Assembly (NCBI GenBank): GCA_013289955.1
Contig: JABCYZ010000010.1
Coordinates: forward strand, 108,304 to 172,303
Origin: Acidobacteriota bacterium
Lineage (GTDB): Bacteria; Acidobacteriota; Terriglobia; Acidiferrales; UBA7541
DNA length: 64,000 nt
Reading direction: 5' to 3'
Shown here: positions 52,018 to 61,090 of the stretch, piece after piece
Layout: the number at the start of each line of letters is the position of its first letter
How positions within the stretch are numbered: the first letter of the stretch is position 1
Made by a program: the position numbers and the translations under genes
Notes under the pieces: generated by a model
Told to the model about the DNA's origin: nothing
What the model saw: the letters and a program-made list of their open reading frames with translations, nothing else
The model's database searches: none

Positions 52018-54165
52018 CTACTTTGACAACGCGAAGGCCACGTACACTCCGCCGGAGGGCGACTTGAGATCCTTCCCGCCGCCCGCCGCGATCACGACAT
52101 ATTCCCGGCCATTCACGGCGTAAATCGCCGGAGTCGCGTTCCCGGAAAAAGGAAGCCTGGCTTCCCACAGCAATTCGCCTGTAGCTTTGTCGTACGCGTG
52201 GAACTTCTTGTCAAAATCGCTCGCGCCAATAAAAACCAGCCCCCCGGCCGTCACCACGGGACCTCCATAATTTTCCGTTCCGGTATTCCTCAGGCCTTTC
52301 ACAGCAAGTTCCGGATACTCGCCCAAATTTATTTTCCAGACGTATTCACCGGTGTTCAGATTGATCGCGTTCAGCGTACCCCAGGGCGGCGCGATGGCCG
52401 GGTAGCCTTCCGGGTCCAAAAACTTGTGATAGCCCGTAAAACGGAACTTCATGTCCTCGGGCGGAGGCTCCGAGCTCGCCAGTTCCTTGGACTTCCCGTT
52501 CAACAGAAATTCCACCAGTGCAGATAGCTGGTCGTCGTCGAAATTCGGAAAGGCCGGCATCCGTCCTTTGCCGCCCTTGATAGTAGCTGCGATCTGGCCC
52601 CCCGAAAGTCGGCCGCCGACTCCGACGAGCGACGGCATCGCCGGCGGCGATCCGGTCATTTTCTCCCCGTGGCAGACGCTGCACTGGCTCATATACAGTC
52701 CCCGGGGACTGTTTTCGCCGGTATTCGGCGCGAGCGCGCCCGTCCAGGCCATTTCGTTCGCATTCACATAAAGAATCGCCGTTTGCGTATCAACCGCCGA
52801 CCCGCCCCATTCGGCTCCTCCGTCGAACCCAGGAAAGATAACCGTATCCTTCCCCACGCTGAACGGAACAAATTGTCCTTCGCTCCGGAATTTCCTGAAT
52901 TTCTCAAGCGCCCAAGCGTGCGCTTCCGGAGTGCGACTGGTCAGCATATCCTCGCTGAGAAATTGCCGCGCAAAGGGCGCCGGCCTCAGAGGCAATGGCT
53001 GCTCGGAAGCGGCGCTCTCGCCGGGCACATCGCTGGGCGGATATTTGCGGTACTCAATGGGGAAGAGCGGCTTTCCACTGACGCGGTCGAATAAATAAAC
53101 AAACCCCTGCTTGGTTGTCTGCGCCACGGCATCGACATCTTTACCGTCACGACTCACTGTCACAAGCGTCGGCGGTGACGGAAAATCCCGGTCCCACAGA
53201 TCGTGGCGGACCCCCTGAAAATGCCAGATTCTCTCGCCCGTTTCCGCATTCAAAGCAATCAAGCAGTTGGCGAATAAATCGTCACCCAAACGGTCCCCGC
53301 CATAGAAATCAAACGCCGCCGACCCTGTCGGCACATAAAGAATTCCGCGCTTCGCGTCGACCGCCATCCCCGCCCAATTGTTCGCCGCCCCACTGTATTT
53401 CCACGCCTCTTTGGGCCACGTCTCGTATCCAAATTCCTTAGGCTGGGGAATCGTATGAAATGTCCAGCGCAACTTCCCTGTTCGAGCATCGTACGCGCGC
53501 ACATATCCAGGCGCCGCCGGCAGCGTCTCCGGATTCCGTCCCCCAACAATAACCAGATCCTTGTAGACGATTCCCGGGCTCGTCAACGCCACGGACTGTC
53601 TTTCTGGATCGCGTCCCAGATCCTCCCGCAAATCAATCCGGCCATCTTGCCCGAACGTCGGGACAGGTCTGCCAGTATTCGCATCGAGCGCGTAGAGAAA
53701 ATTCATCACGCCAACAAGAATGCGCTTATCTCTCTCACTTGCCCAATAGGCCAGCCCGCGATCGGGTTGCGTGCCCTTCATCCCCGAGTCAAATTTCCAC
53801 AAAAGCTTCCCGCTCGCCGCATCCAGGGCGAACACTTTCTGCGTCGGCGTGATCCCGTACAGTATGCCGTCGACGATGATCGGACTTGTTTCGAGTCCAC
53901 CCTGTTCGCCGGTGTCGAAGCTCCAGGCGACCGCGAGTTCTTTCACATTCGTGCGATTGATTTGCCGAAGGCTCGAGTAATGTGTATTTTCTGAAGCTCC
54001 GCCGTAGGCCGGCCAGTCGCGTCTCTCTGCGCTCGAATTGTTGGTGCTGGAAATGCCAGGCGATTGGAAAGCCCCCAGAAGGACCGCGTCCCTTGCCGAA
54101 AAAAGCGCACTCGAAATGGTCAGTGCGGCGTAGCTTGCCACTAGCCTGCCAGCGGACAGTCTCAT
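52018..54165 (-). CDS. PQQ-dependent dehydrogenase with inserted cytochrome c domain
   Basis: 715 residues. N-terminal signal peptide ([16 protein letters not shown], ~9-24). An eight-bladed quinoprotein propeller with W-motifs ([66 protein letters not shown]). A c-type cytochrome domain is inserted at ~485-560 with CSVCH (495-499) and likely axial Met536 in [23 protein letters not shown], after which the propeller resumes ([30 protein letters not shown]). This fits periplasmic glucose- or alcohol-type PQQ dehydrogenases feeding electrons to the respiratory chain. Substrate unknown; no PQQ synthesis genes nearby. ATG 54165. Confidence 0.93.
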   Translation of the reverse strand: MRLSAGRLVASYAALTISSALFSARDAVLLGAFQSPGISSTNNSSAERRDWPAYGGASENTHYSSLRQINRTNVKELAVAWSFDTGEQGGLETSPIIVDGILYGITPTQKVFALDAASGKLLWKFDSGMKGTQPDRGLAYWASERDKRILVGVMNFLYALDANTGRPVPTFGQDGRIDLREDLGRDPERQSVALTSPGIVYKDLVIVGGRNPETLPAAPGYVRAYDARTGKLRWTFHTIPQPKEFGYETWPKEAWKYSGAANNWAGMAVDAKRGILYVPTGSAAFDFYGGDRLGDDLFANCLIALNAETGERIWHFQGVRHDLWDRDFPSPPTLVTVSRDGKDVDAVAQTTKQGFVYLFDRVSGKPLFPIEYRKYPPSDVPGESAASEQPLPLRPAPFARQFLSEDMLTSRTPEAHAWALEKFRKFRSEGQFVPFSVGKDTVIFPGFDGGAEWGGSAVDTQTAILYVNANEMAWTGALAPNTGENSPRGLYMSQCSVCHGEKMTGSPPAMPSLVGVGGRLSGGQIAATIKGGKGRMPAFPNFDDDQLSALVEFLLNGKSKELASSEPPPEDMKFRFTGYHKFLDPEGYPAIAPPWGTLNAINLNTGEYVWKINLGEYPELAVKGLRNTGTENYGGPVVTAGGLVFIGASDFDKKFHAYDKATGELLWEARLPFSGNATPAIYAVNGREYVVIAAGGGKDLKSPSGGVYVAFALSK

Positions 54166-54332
54166 GCCGTAACCCCGCGATCGGCGTCAGGGTATCACGC
54201 AATCGCTGCGGCACAATATGTTCGGGAAATTTTGCAGTTCGGAAATCGCAATGGATCGCAAGAAACCGGCGTCCAGGGCGCCGGCTCCTTTGCCTGGCGA
54301 GGAGAAAGCGTTGCCAAAATCCGCATCTTCGA

Positions 54333-54947
54333 CTAGTGTCCGCGTGCCTGCCGGCTGGGATTTCCAGTCGTCCGCCGGCCGCTGGTGGGCAAAACGGTCT
54401 TCAGCATTTCCTTCGCCTGATCCAAGTGTTGCTGGATCATCGGAACGGTTGCCGAAGCAAAGCTTCTAATCACGTCGTCATTCCCGTGGTTCGCCTCTCG
54501 CTGAAAGTCCCGCAAATCCTGCTGGTGGTCTTTCACCATATCTTGCGCATAGGCTTGGTCAAAATCGGCTCCACTCAATTTGGAAAGCCTTTCGTAGGTG
54601 GCTTGGTCCTTGGCGGAGACGTCCGCCGGCAACCCGATGTGCTCCTCTTTAGCCGCTTCCTTCAAATCGTCACCGGCTTTTGTGTGCTCGGCCACCATAC
54701 GAGTCCCGAACGCCTTCACTGTTTCGCTGGATCCCTGATCCATCGCGAGCTTTCCCAATTTGACCTCGGCCGCCCCCCCGCGGGCTGCTGCCCTCACAAA
54801 CGCCTCGTCCTTCATCACGGCCTCCCCCGTCGATAGGAGGGGCGAACTTTCCTGGTGTCCGAGCACCGCCCAGCACCCCAGCGTAGTCAGAAGAAGCGTC
54901 AAACCCGCGACATAAGAAACCTTGGCGGCCGTCGTCTCCAGAAGCAT
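54333..54947 (-). CDS. DUF4142 (ferritin-like helical) exported protein
   Basis: 204 residues from ATG 54947 (GAGGAGAAC upstream; an earlier ATG at 54962 is possible). An N-terminal hydrophobic segment VSYVAGLTLLLTTLGCWAVLG acts as signal/anchor; Cys in TLGC could be lipidated though the -3/-2 residues are atypical. The body matches DUF4142: DEAFVRAAARGGAAEVKLGKLAMDQGSSETVKAFGTRMVAEHTKAGDDLKEAAKEEHIGLP followed by FDQAYAQDMVKDHQQDLRDFQREANHGNDDVIRSFASATVPMIQQHLDQAKEM. Function unknown; often linked to stress. Neighbour of the PQQ dehydrogenase. Confidence 0.9.
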   Translation of the reverse strand: MLLETTAAKVSYVAGLTLLLTTLGCWAVLGHQESSPLLSTGEAVMKDEAFVRAAARGGAAEVKLGKLAMDQGSSETVKAFGTRMVAEHTKAGDDLKEAAKEEHIGLPADVSAKDQATYERLSKLSGADFDQAYAQDMVKDHQQDLRDFQREANHGNDDVIRSFASATVPMIQQHLDQAKEMLKTVLPTSGRRTTGNPSRQARGH

Positions 54948-55131
54948 GTTCTCCTCACTCATTCCAGGCTGGGTCTTACGAGGCGTAGGTTAGAAGGGCC
55001 AAGCGGCTGAGCCAATCCAGTTATTCCATTATCCCAGCGTCAAACAAACCTGATCTATACCGGATTGCACTGGTATTCTCGGCCGGGATTTGTTTCAATT
55101 CCTCGGGCGAAATACGCAAACGAGGCAAACC

Positions 55132-56142
55132 ATGTCCGCAACCTTTTCCTGGCTGATCGCTTCCGTACTGTTCCTGGCTCTGGCAGCCGGAGGGGGCCGC
55201 GTCCCCGCTCCTGCCGCCCATGGCATGCTGGTCGTGGCTAACCAGCGGGAGCACACCGCTCTGCTCATCGACCCGGAGACCCGCCAAGAGCTTCTAAAGG
55301 TCACCGTCGGAGTCAACGGCCACGAAGTTGCCGTTTCGCCCGACTCCCGATTCGCCTACGTCCCCATCTATGGCAATTCGGGCGTGGGCAAGCCCGGCAC
55401 CGACGGCACCACCATCGATATCGTCGATTTGCGCGACCGTAAACTCGCCGGCACCATTAATCTTGGCAAGCCGCTTCGTCCTCACCGCGCCGAATTCGGC
55501 CCCGACGGCATGCTGTACATCACCGCAGAGCTCTCCCAGTCGGTGGATGTCATCGATCCCGCCACACGTAAAATCATCGCGGAAATCCCGACGGGCGCGA
55601 TGGAATCCCACATGGTCGTCCTCTCTCCCGATGGCCGCCGCGCCTACACCGCCAATGTAGCCGCAGGCAGCGTCAGCGTGCTGGACCTGGAGAAGCGTGC
55701 GCTGGTCACCGTCATTCCCGTCGCGAAAACCGTGCAGCGCATTTCGATTTCCGCCGACGGCAAGCGCGTCTTCACGCACGACCAGGACACTCCGCGGATC
55801 GCCGTGATCGACACTCTTCTAAACAAGGTCGAGGGCTGGATTGCCGTCCCCTCAACCGTCTATTCCTCTTCGCCCACGGCCGACGGGCGCAAATTGTTGG
55901 CCGATTCTCCAGCCGGAAAAATCTTCGTCATCGACCTGGCCAGCAGAAAGCTTGAGGAGTCCTTCGATATTCCGCCCGCTTCGGGGGAACTCCTTCTGAC
56001 GCCAGATGGCAAATTTGCCTTCGTAAGCTGCCCGCAAGCCGGAACCATCGAAGTGCTGGACGTCCCGGGACACAAACTGCTGCAGCCGATTAAGCTCACT
56101 CCCGGCGTGGATGGCCTGGCCTGGGCGCCAGCCATCCCATAA
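55132..56142 (+). CDS. Exported YVTN-type beta-propeller protein
   Basis: 336 residues. Signal peptide ~1-28 (FSWLIASVLFLALAAGGGRVPAPAAHG), then a seven-bladed propeller with repeating blades such as LLIDPETRQELLKVTVGVNGHEVAVSPDSRFAYVP, IVDLRDRKLAGTINLG, VIDPATRKIIAEIPTGAMESHMVVLSPDGRRAYTANVAAGSVSVLDLEKRALVTVIPV, IEVLDVPGHKLLQPIKL. The fold usually binds surface or periplasmic partners; no catalytic residues are evident. ATG 55132 has GAGG upstream; an earlier ATG at 55090 is in a non-conserved stretch. Confidence 0.9.
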   Translation: MSATFSWLIASVLFLALAAGGGRVPAPAAHGMLVVANQREHTALLIDPETRQELLKVTVGVNGHEVAVSPDSRFAYVPIYGNSGVGKPGTDGTTIDIVDLRDRKLAGTINLGKPLRPHRAEFGPDGMLYITAELSQSVDVIDPATRKIIAEIPTGAMESHMVVLSPDGRRAYTANVAAGSVSVLDLEKRALVTVIPVAKTVQRISISADGKRVFTHDQDTPRIAVIDTLLNKVEGWIAVPSTVYSSSPTADGRKLLADSPAGKIFVIDLASRKLEESFDIPPASGELLLTPDGKFAFVSCPQAGTIEVLDVPGHKLLQPIKLTPGVDGLAWAPAIP

Positions 56143-56170
56143 TTTTCGCTAGCTTTGGACGGGAACGCCG

Positions 56171-56611
56171 ATGGATATCGACTGGATCCGCGATCTCTGC
56201 CTTTCGTTTCCCAAGACCACGGAACAGATTCAATGGGGCGACGACCTCGTCTTCAAGGTGGCCGGCAAGATTCATGCTGTCACGGTGCTCAAACCCGCCA
56301 GAATCTGGCTCAGCTTCAAGGTTTCTCCGGAAAAGTTTGCGGAGTTGACGGATCGCCCCGGCATCATTCCCGCGCCTTATCTGGCTCGCGCCAAATGGAT
56401 CGCCCTTGAAACCAAAGACGCGCTCCCATCCGACGAACTCGCGCTCCTGTTGCGCGAGTCCTACGACATGGTGGTTGCCAAGCTACCCAGGAAAACGCGC
56501 GAAACCCTCGCCAGCGGCAAGCCCCCTTTGCGAGGAAAATCCGCCTCACGGCCGCGGGCCAAGGCGCACAGAGGCGAGACGCGCCACAAAAAGAAAAAGC
56601 CCTCCCGGTAA
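56171..56611 (+). CDS. YjbR/MmcQ-family protein
   Basis: 146 residues. The MmcQ/YjbR fold is recognised from WIRDLCLSFPKTTEQIQWGDDLVFKVAGKIHAV, IWLSFKVSPEKFAELTDRPGIIPAPYLARAKWIALE and LPSDELALLLRESYDMVVAKLPRKTRETL. The family has a CyaY-like fold and is often called DNA-binding, without firm proof. The C-terminus is Lys/Arg-rich (RGKSASRPRAKAHRGETRHKKKKPSR), consistent with nucleic-acid binding. ATG 56171; follows the propeller gene by 28 bp. The stop codon lies inside the terminator hairpin. Confidence 0.92.
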   Translation: MDIDWIRDLCLSFPKTTEQIQWGDDLVFKVAGKIHAVTVLKPARIWLSFKVSPEKFAELTDRPGIIPAPYLARAKWIALETKDALPSDELALLLRESYDMVVAKLPRKTRETLASGKPPLRGKSASRPRAKAHRGETRHKKKKPSR

Positions 56612-56626
56612 AGAGAGGGCTTCCAT
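56597..56626. terminator. Intrinsic terminator overlapping the YjbR stop
   Basis: AAGCCCTC (56597-56604), 10-nt loop, GAGGGCTT (56615-56622), preceded by an A-run and followed by T-rich sequence, so it may serve the convergent PilZ gene too. Confidence 0.8.
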
Positions 56627-56692
56627 TTCCTTCTGACTCTAATCCCTGAAAACCAGTTGCCGCTTTTCCCCTGGGGGCACGCCGTGCCCGTT

Positions 56693-57079
56693 CTACGCGG
56701 TAGCCTTGCTATCCGCCGTGCGGCGCAAAGGTCGCGCTCCTGGCAGCGGGAAGCTCATGTGCCAAAAATTCGAGTCCGCCGAAATAAACTCCACGCCTAC
56801 AAACGTCTTGCTTTCGCGGTCGCGCCTGACGGAAACCACTCTGGATTCCACGGTCCGGTCGCTGTTCTCATTCACAAGAATGAGCATCTGCCCTACAACC
56901 ACGACCTGATCGATTTGCAGGAGAGCCCCGTGGCGGTTCACCGATTGCGACTTCGCCTTCACGCGAAATTTGTCCCCGTTCTCATCCTGCCCGTGCACAG
57001 TGATCGGCACCGTGATACTTACTCGCAACGTCCGGCGCCGCTCTTTACAACGAAAATGAAGTATGGCCATGAGAGACAC
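56693..57079 (-). CDS. PilZ-domain c-di-GMP-binding-like protein
   Basis: 128 residues. PilZ features: a basic N-terminal CKERRRTLRVSITVPITVHG where RRRTLR matches the RxxxR arm and the core VNRHGALLQIDQVVVVGQMLILVNENSDRTVESRVVSVRRDRESKTFVGVEF with the N-x-x-x-G turn (NRHGA for N/DxSxxG, a variation at the Ser position). Likely c-di-GMP receptor, but the altered motif leaves ligand binding uncertain. Start GTG 57079 (GAGAGG 3 nt upstream) or ATG 57070. It is downstream of the dyad-rich gap at 57080-57498. Confidence 0.85.
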   Translation of the reverse strand: MSLMAILHFRCKERRRTLRVSITVPITVHGQDENGDKFRVKAKSQSVNRHGALLQIDQVVVVGQMLILVNENSDRTVESRVVSVRRDRESKTFVGVEFISADSNFWHMSFPLPGARPLRRTADSKATA

Positions 57080-57498
57080 TTACCTCTCGAATGAACTTGA
57101 CGACTCGGGGACCTAAGCCTGCCCATACGGGACTGGCTTCAGCGTCATAACCCACACATAAGTGGCGCCGAAGTGAACGGTCGAAACGAGCGAGGAAACT
57201 AGTACGAACGTCGTCCACATTGTTCGTATTCTGGACTTTGGCACCATGCGTTGCAATAGCAGGACGGTACCAAATTGACCCCGTTTGCTACGGTACTGTA
57301 GTACGTTACCAGCGATAGTTCAACACCCTTTTGGGAAAGCTCGACCCTTAAATAGTGCACCGGAAACGCCGAACGTTTCGTTCTGAGGGAAAATCGGCGT
57401 CCATCGATTACTTAGTCTGATAATGCCTCGGACGTCTTCCATCAGCTCATTTAACATCATTGTATTCTATCACTTACCGAGAGGCCAAGGCGGCCGCC
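57080..57498. other. Dyad-rich noncoding gap upstream of the PilZ gene
   Basis: 419 bp without coding potential. It is less GC-rich than its surroundings and holds perfect inverted repeats TACGAAC-N12-GTTCGTA (57203-57228), GTACT-GT-AGTAC (57293-57304) and GAAACG-CCGAA-CGTTTC (57363-57379), plus a GGTACC site (57266-57271). It may be a regulatory region or a small-RNA locus. Confidence 0.5.
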
Positions 57499-57978
57499 CT
57501 AATCCTGGTCCAGGAGATCTATGAATTTGACTCTCCAGGGTCGGGCACCCAGGTCCAGCCGCCCGACCGTTACCGGGAGATTGAAACGTCTTGGGCCGGC
57601 GCTCCCCGGATTGACATAGAGCACGCCGTCTCTCTCGCTCTGACCCGGCTTGTGGGAATGTCCGCTCACGACAATCTGGAATCCGCCAGCGGCTGGATTT
57701 ATGTCCAGGTCTTCGAGAATGTGCAACACGTAGATACCGACGGAACCGACTTGAATGACTTCCGTCAACGGCAGCGTCTGTCCCCAGACTCCCGTATCGA
57801 CGTTTCCCCGCACCGCTACCACGGGAGCCAGGGCTTTCAAAGTCTCAAGAATCCCCGGCGCGCCCACGTCTCCGGCGTGGAGGATCAGGTCCGAACCGCG
57901 CAAAGCGCGCACGGCCCCTTCCCGCAACAATCCGTGCGTGTCCGAAATCAATCCGAGGATTTTTCGCTCTTTAGCCAA
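57499..57978 (-). CDS. YfcE-type metallophosphoesterase
   Basis: 159 residues, compact calcineurin-like phosphoesterase. Metal-binding motifs: ISDTHG (11-16), LHAGDVGA, VVAVRGNVD, SGHSHKPGQ, with GVLYVNPGSAG close to the end. This matches the YfcE/MJ0936 group, cytosolic phosphodiesterases of unclear physiological substrate. Start ATG 57978 reads MAKERKILGLISDTHG. It ends in the GGCGGCCGCC palindrome region. No clear partner; the next gene on the same strand is the PilZ gene, about 420 bp away. Confidence 0.93.
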   Translation of the reverse strand: MAKERKILGLISDTHGLLREGAVRALRGSDLILHAGDVGAPGILETLKALAPVVAVRGNVDTGVWGQTLPLTEVIQVGSVGIYVLHILEDLDINPAAGGFQIVVSGHSHKPGQSERDGVLYVNPGSAGPRRFNLPVTVGRLDLGARPWRVKFIDLLDQD

Positions 57979-58116
57979 TTTTCTTCGCAGCGACAGAAGG
58001 CCTGGGCATATGGATCTAACTCCTGGGTTAAGTACAGCAAGGCTGGTGCGGCTTCCTTAAAACCGGCTTGATCTGACAACGGCACATGCTGTCAGCACAA
58101 TTTTTTCCCGGTATGG

Positions 58117-59049
58117 TCACAGCACCTTCACGATGTCGAGTGCGTTCACCCGGGCGTGCTCAACTTCTAGGCCCCAGTGGAGATGCGGCCCGGTGACACG
58201 GCCCGTCGCTCCGACCTTGCCCAGAACCGCTCCGGCTTCCACCTCATCGCCAAGCTTCGCGTCGATCTCAGAGAAGTGGCAATAGAAGGTGTAGATCCCC
58301 AGTCCGTGGTCTACGATGACCGTGTTTCCCGAAAAGTAGAGCTCTTCGGCCAGCACCACGCGCCCCTTTTGTGCCGCGTGCACGGGCGTACCGGTCGGCG
58401 CAGGAAAGTCCACGCCACTGTGCGGGGAACCGGCGTGCCCATTTAAAACGCGCCGCTTTCCGAAGTTGCTGCCCTTGAAGTCCCCGACAAGCGGCATGCG
58501 GAATTTTCCGTTCCACAATCGCTCCGGCGTCACGCGATCGTAAATCTCCCGCAGCCGCTTCGTTTCCGCCGCTGCACGCGCCTCTTGCTCAGGGTTCGGC
58601 TCGACAAACTGCTTCTTCACCGTCAGGCTTTCCGTCAGGAAGTGTCCTTCTGTGACCTTGACCATTGCCCGGCAGCTGACAGCTTCGCCGCCTGGCAGCT
58701 TACCCGCGACAGTAAATTCGTACTCCCCCGGTGCCTTTTCCAGATCCACGCCCAGCAATGCGTTCCAGGCATCGCCACTCGCAGCCGCGGCCTTCTTTCC
58801 GTGCTCCTGCCAGAAAGGAACATCCCGATCGCTCCACCTGCCGCTGACTTCCCCGAGCGCTTTCGCGCTGCGAATCTCCGCCAGCAAGAGCGTGCCCTGG
58901 GCGGTTGCTGGTGAACTCAACCGCAGATCCACTCCGCTTCCGCAATCCGCGGCGCGGACTGCTCCGGGAATGAACAGTGTCCCTCCTAAAAGGATGGACG
59001 CCCTGACTTTGAGCGAAGCCCCTCGCAATGTGCCCTCGGCAAATCTCAT
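58117..59049 (-). CDS. Exported M23-family (LytM-like) peptidase
   Basis: 310 residues. Signal peptide (LKVRASILLGGTLFIPGAVRAADC, ~13-35; a Cys follows). Residues ~40-150 form an all-beta region. The C-terminal ~120 residues are a peptidase M23 domain with intact zinc site: HSGVDFPAPTGTPVHAAQKGRVVLAEELYFSGNTVIVDHGLGIYTFYCHFSE and TGPHLHWGLEV (HxxxD, HxH). Likely a cell-wall amidase or endopeptidase. ATG 59049 overlaps the previous gene's TAA (TAATG), so translation is coupled; a longer frame to 59400 is a shadow. Confidence 0.93.
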   Translation of the reverse strand: MRFAEGTLRGASLKVRASILLGGTLFIPGAVRAADCGSGVDLRLSSPATAQGTLLLAEIRSAKALGEVSGRWSDRDVPFWQEHGKKAAAASGDAWNALLGVDLEKAPGEYEFTVAGKLPGGEAVSCRAMVKVTEGHFLTESLTVKKQFVEPNPEQEARAAAETKRLREIYDRVTPERLWNGKFRMPLVGDFKGSNFGKRRVLNGHAGSPHSGVDFPAPTGTPVHAAQKGRVVLAEELYFSGNTVIVDHGLGIYTFYCHFSEIDAKLGDEVEAGAVLGKVGATGRVTGPHLHWGLEVEHARVNALDIVKVL

Positions 59050-59489
59050 TATTTCGGCCGCAAAGCCTGAACCCGCTGCTCCACCTTGGCAAACTGCTCG
59101 CGCCCCATTTTCGAGCTCATAATCACTTTTTCCACGCTTAGAAACATATCGGGGTTTTTGGCCTTTTCTCTGAGCTCTTTCAGAAACGGCCGAACCTTTG
59201 CAAAAATGAAAAACAGTTCGCCCGAGAAGGACGGCGTAAAAAACAGCTTTTCGCTGAGCACACCGTTTGAAACGAACGACCCCGCAATTCCCCAATAGCT
59301 GAGCACCTGCCTCAACCAGTTGTTCTCTTCCGTCCCCATCGACATTGCAACTTTCAGGTATTCCTCCGCGCTGTTTGGCCAGAATGTCGTCAGCCACCAT
59401 TGCCGCGCCTTGCGCATCTCCGGTTCGCGCTTCAGGCTGTACAATTCAAGAATCAAGCGCGCATCTTCGACCGTCGGTTTCTTCGCCAT
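59049..59489 (-). CDS. Conserved protein of unknown function, coupled to the M23 peptidase gene
   Basis: 146 residues, no signal peptide. Mostly helical, with aromatic clusters (ARQWWLTTFWPNSAEEYLKVAMSMGTEENNWLRQVLSYWGIAGSFV) and an FFTPSFSGELFFIFAKVRPFLKELREKAKNPDMFLSVEKVIMSS stretch; it might associate with the membrane surface. I do not recognise a family name. ATG 59489 (MAKKPTVEDARLI). The stop overlaps the start of the M23 gene, which implies equimolar expression. Confidence 0.78.
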   Translation of the reverse strand: MAKKPTVEDARLILELYSLKREPEMRKARQWWLTTFWPNSAEEYLKVAMSMGTEENNWLRQVLSYWGIAGSFVSNGVLSEKLFFTPSFSGELFFIFAKVRPFLKELREKAKNPDMFLSVEKVIMSSKMGREQFAKVEQRVQALRPK

Positions 59490-59722
59490 CGTTTTTTCTC
59501 CTCAATCCTTGCGTGATGTGATTTTACCGTTGGGTATGCCTTTTTTTCCTCGATTTTTCGGTTTTATCGGGCGCTCTGGATGCGGGCTCTCCTCGGCCTT
59601 CGATTCGCGCCGCTCGGTTCTCGTATCGGGCTCGGACTTTTCCCGCTCTTTACTATAGCTGCGATGTCGGGGATGATGCACCCTCAGAAGCCGTGCCTGT
59701 GTCGGAACGAGGAGAGTCTAGA

Positions 59723-61033
59723 ATGCGCAGCGTACTGGTCGCCGCAGCCGCGGTCCTCGCACTTTTTGGGTGCGGCCCTCTTAGTGGTCAAGAGACATCT
59801 CAGCCCTCCGAGGCCGCTTCCTCTTCCGCTAAGCAAAGCGAAACGGATGAATACACGCGCTACGAACTTCTCGCGCCCGAAACCGCCAGTTTCAAAATCT
59901 ACTATGAAGTCACCGCCACTACGCCCGGCGCAAAGTTTTTCTACAACCCCATCCGCAAGGGCAGCGCCGCAAGCGACGAAGCCGTATTCGATTCCATGAC
60001 CGGCGATCCAGTTCCTTTTGAAGTCGTCAGCGGCGCCGAAGCTCGTCGAGACCCACTCATGTCAGACGCCGATGCAGGCACCAATTTCATCAGGATTTCT
60101 CTGGCACGGCCAGTACCGGCCAACGGACAAGGTCGACTGCTCATCCTCAAGACCTATAAAGACGCGAAGAGCTATTACCGCGATGGCGACGCCATCATCT
60201 TCAATCGGCCGCTTGGCATCAAACGAAACAAAATCGTCCTCCCGGCTGGCTACGAACTGGTGGGCTCGAACGTGCCGTCGCAGGTCCTGGCCGAACCCGA
60301 CGGCCGCATTGCCGTTTCCTTCATCAATGCCGGCTCCGGCGAAGCGTCGCTGACTCTCAAGGCCAAGCTGGGAGCGCAGACGGGGCCAGGGACCGCCCCG
60401 CATCCCGCCACCCAAGCCCGCAGTTGGGAGTCACCTTTTGAAGGAGAATCCGAGCGATCCCGTCTCTCCGAACGCGCCCACCAGGATCGCGACATCGTCT
60501 ACTTTCTCCAGCAGCCAGAGACCCACGCCTTCAGCCTCTACCACGACTACACCGAATCTCACGAAGGCGCCGACAAATACCTGAATGTCGTCCGCGAGGG
60601 CAGCACGGTTTCCGATCCGTCCGCCTATATTCTGGACACCGGCGAAAAACTCCCCACGAAAATGATGACCGGCGCCGATCTCGCCGCCGCAAAAATCGAC
60701 GCCGGAGAACCCGTCAGGCCCACGACGCAGGTTGTCCTGATCCCTTTCCCGCCAGTGAAAAAGGGCCAGTCTCTCCGCCTGCGCATCTCCGAAACCTACA
60801 CTGCACAAGCGAGCTACAAGCTCGATGGCGACGAATTGGTTTTCGACCGCAGTTTAGGGAGGCCCCGCAATGCGGTGGTTCTCCCCGCAGGCTGGTATCT
60901 CACGGCCAGCGCCATCCCCGCGACCGTCACGCAGCTTCCCGACGGCCGCATCCGCCTGGATTTCTGGAATGGCCGCCCCGATTCCGTCGATGTGCTAATC
61001 AAAGCGAAGCGTCGCGCCAATGCTGCCCGCTGA
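59723..61033 (+). CDS. Lipoprotein with two homologous domains, unknown function
   Basis: 436 residues. The signal ends in LFGC, a good lipobox (Cys17). After a Ser-rich linker, two ~160-residue halves (about 57-215 and 269-428) are clearly homologous. Each starts with F(K/S)(I/L)Y(Y/H)(E/D)YT-like strand text, has an R(K/E)GS..SD block, YKL/YYRDGDA(I)-type elements, LGR(R/K)N..VLPAG(Y/W)-V/L-turns, and ends with (L/V)(D/T)VLIKAK-like text. Both look beta-rich. ATG 59723 has GGAG 9 nt upstream; an earlier in-frame ATG (59693) is less likely. No known family is recognised. Confidence 0.82.
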   Translation: MRSVLVAAAAVLALFGCGPLSGQETSQPSEAASSSAKQSETDEYTRYELLAPETASFKIYYEVTATTPGAKFFYNPIRKGSAASDEAVFDSMTGDPVPFEVVSGAEARRDPLMSDADAGTNFIRISLARPVPANGQGRLLILKTYKDAKSYYRDGDAIIFNRPLGIKRNKIVLPAGYELVGSNVPSQVLAEPDGRIAVSFINAGSGEASLTLKAKLGAQTGPGTAPHPATQARSWESPFEGESERSRLSERAHQDRDIVYFLQQPETHAFSLYHDYTESHEGADKYLNVVREGSTVSDPSAYILDTGEKLPTKMMTGADLAAAKIDAGEPVRPTTQVVLIPFPPVKKGQSLRLRISETYTAQASYKLDGDELVFDRSLGRPRNAVVLPAGWYLTASAIPATVTQLPDGRIRLDFWNGRPDSVDVLIKAKRRANAAR

Positions 61034-61090
61034 GACCCGCGTAAAATCATTGTGAGCAAGATGCCTCGGGGACCCGTCGCATCCCGTGCG

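Noticed and set aside
57237..57256. TGGCAC...TTGCA resembling a sigma-54 promoter
   Set aside because: The distance between the GG and GC elements is 11 bases instead of the required 10, and no activator gene or site is adjacent.
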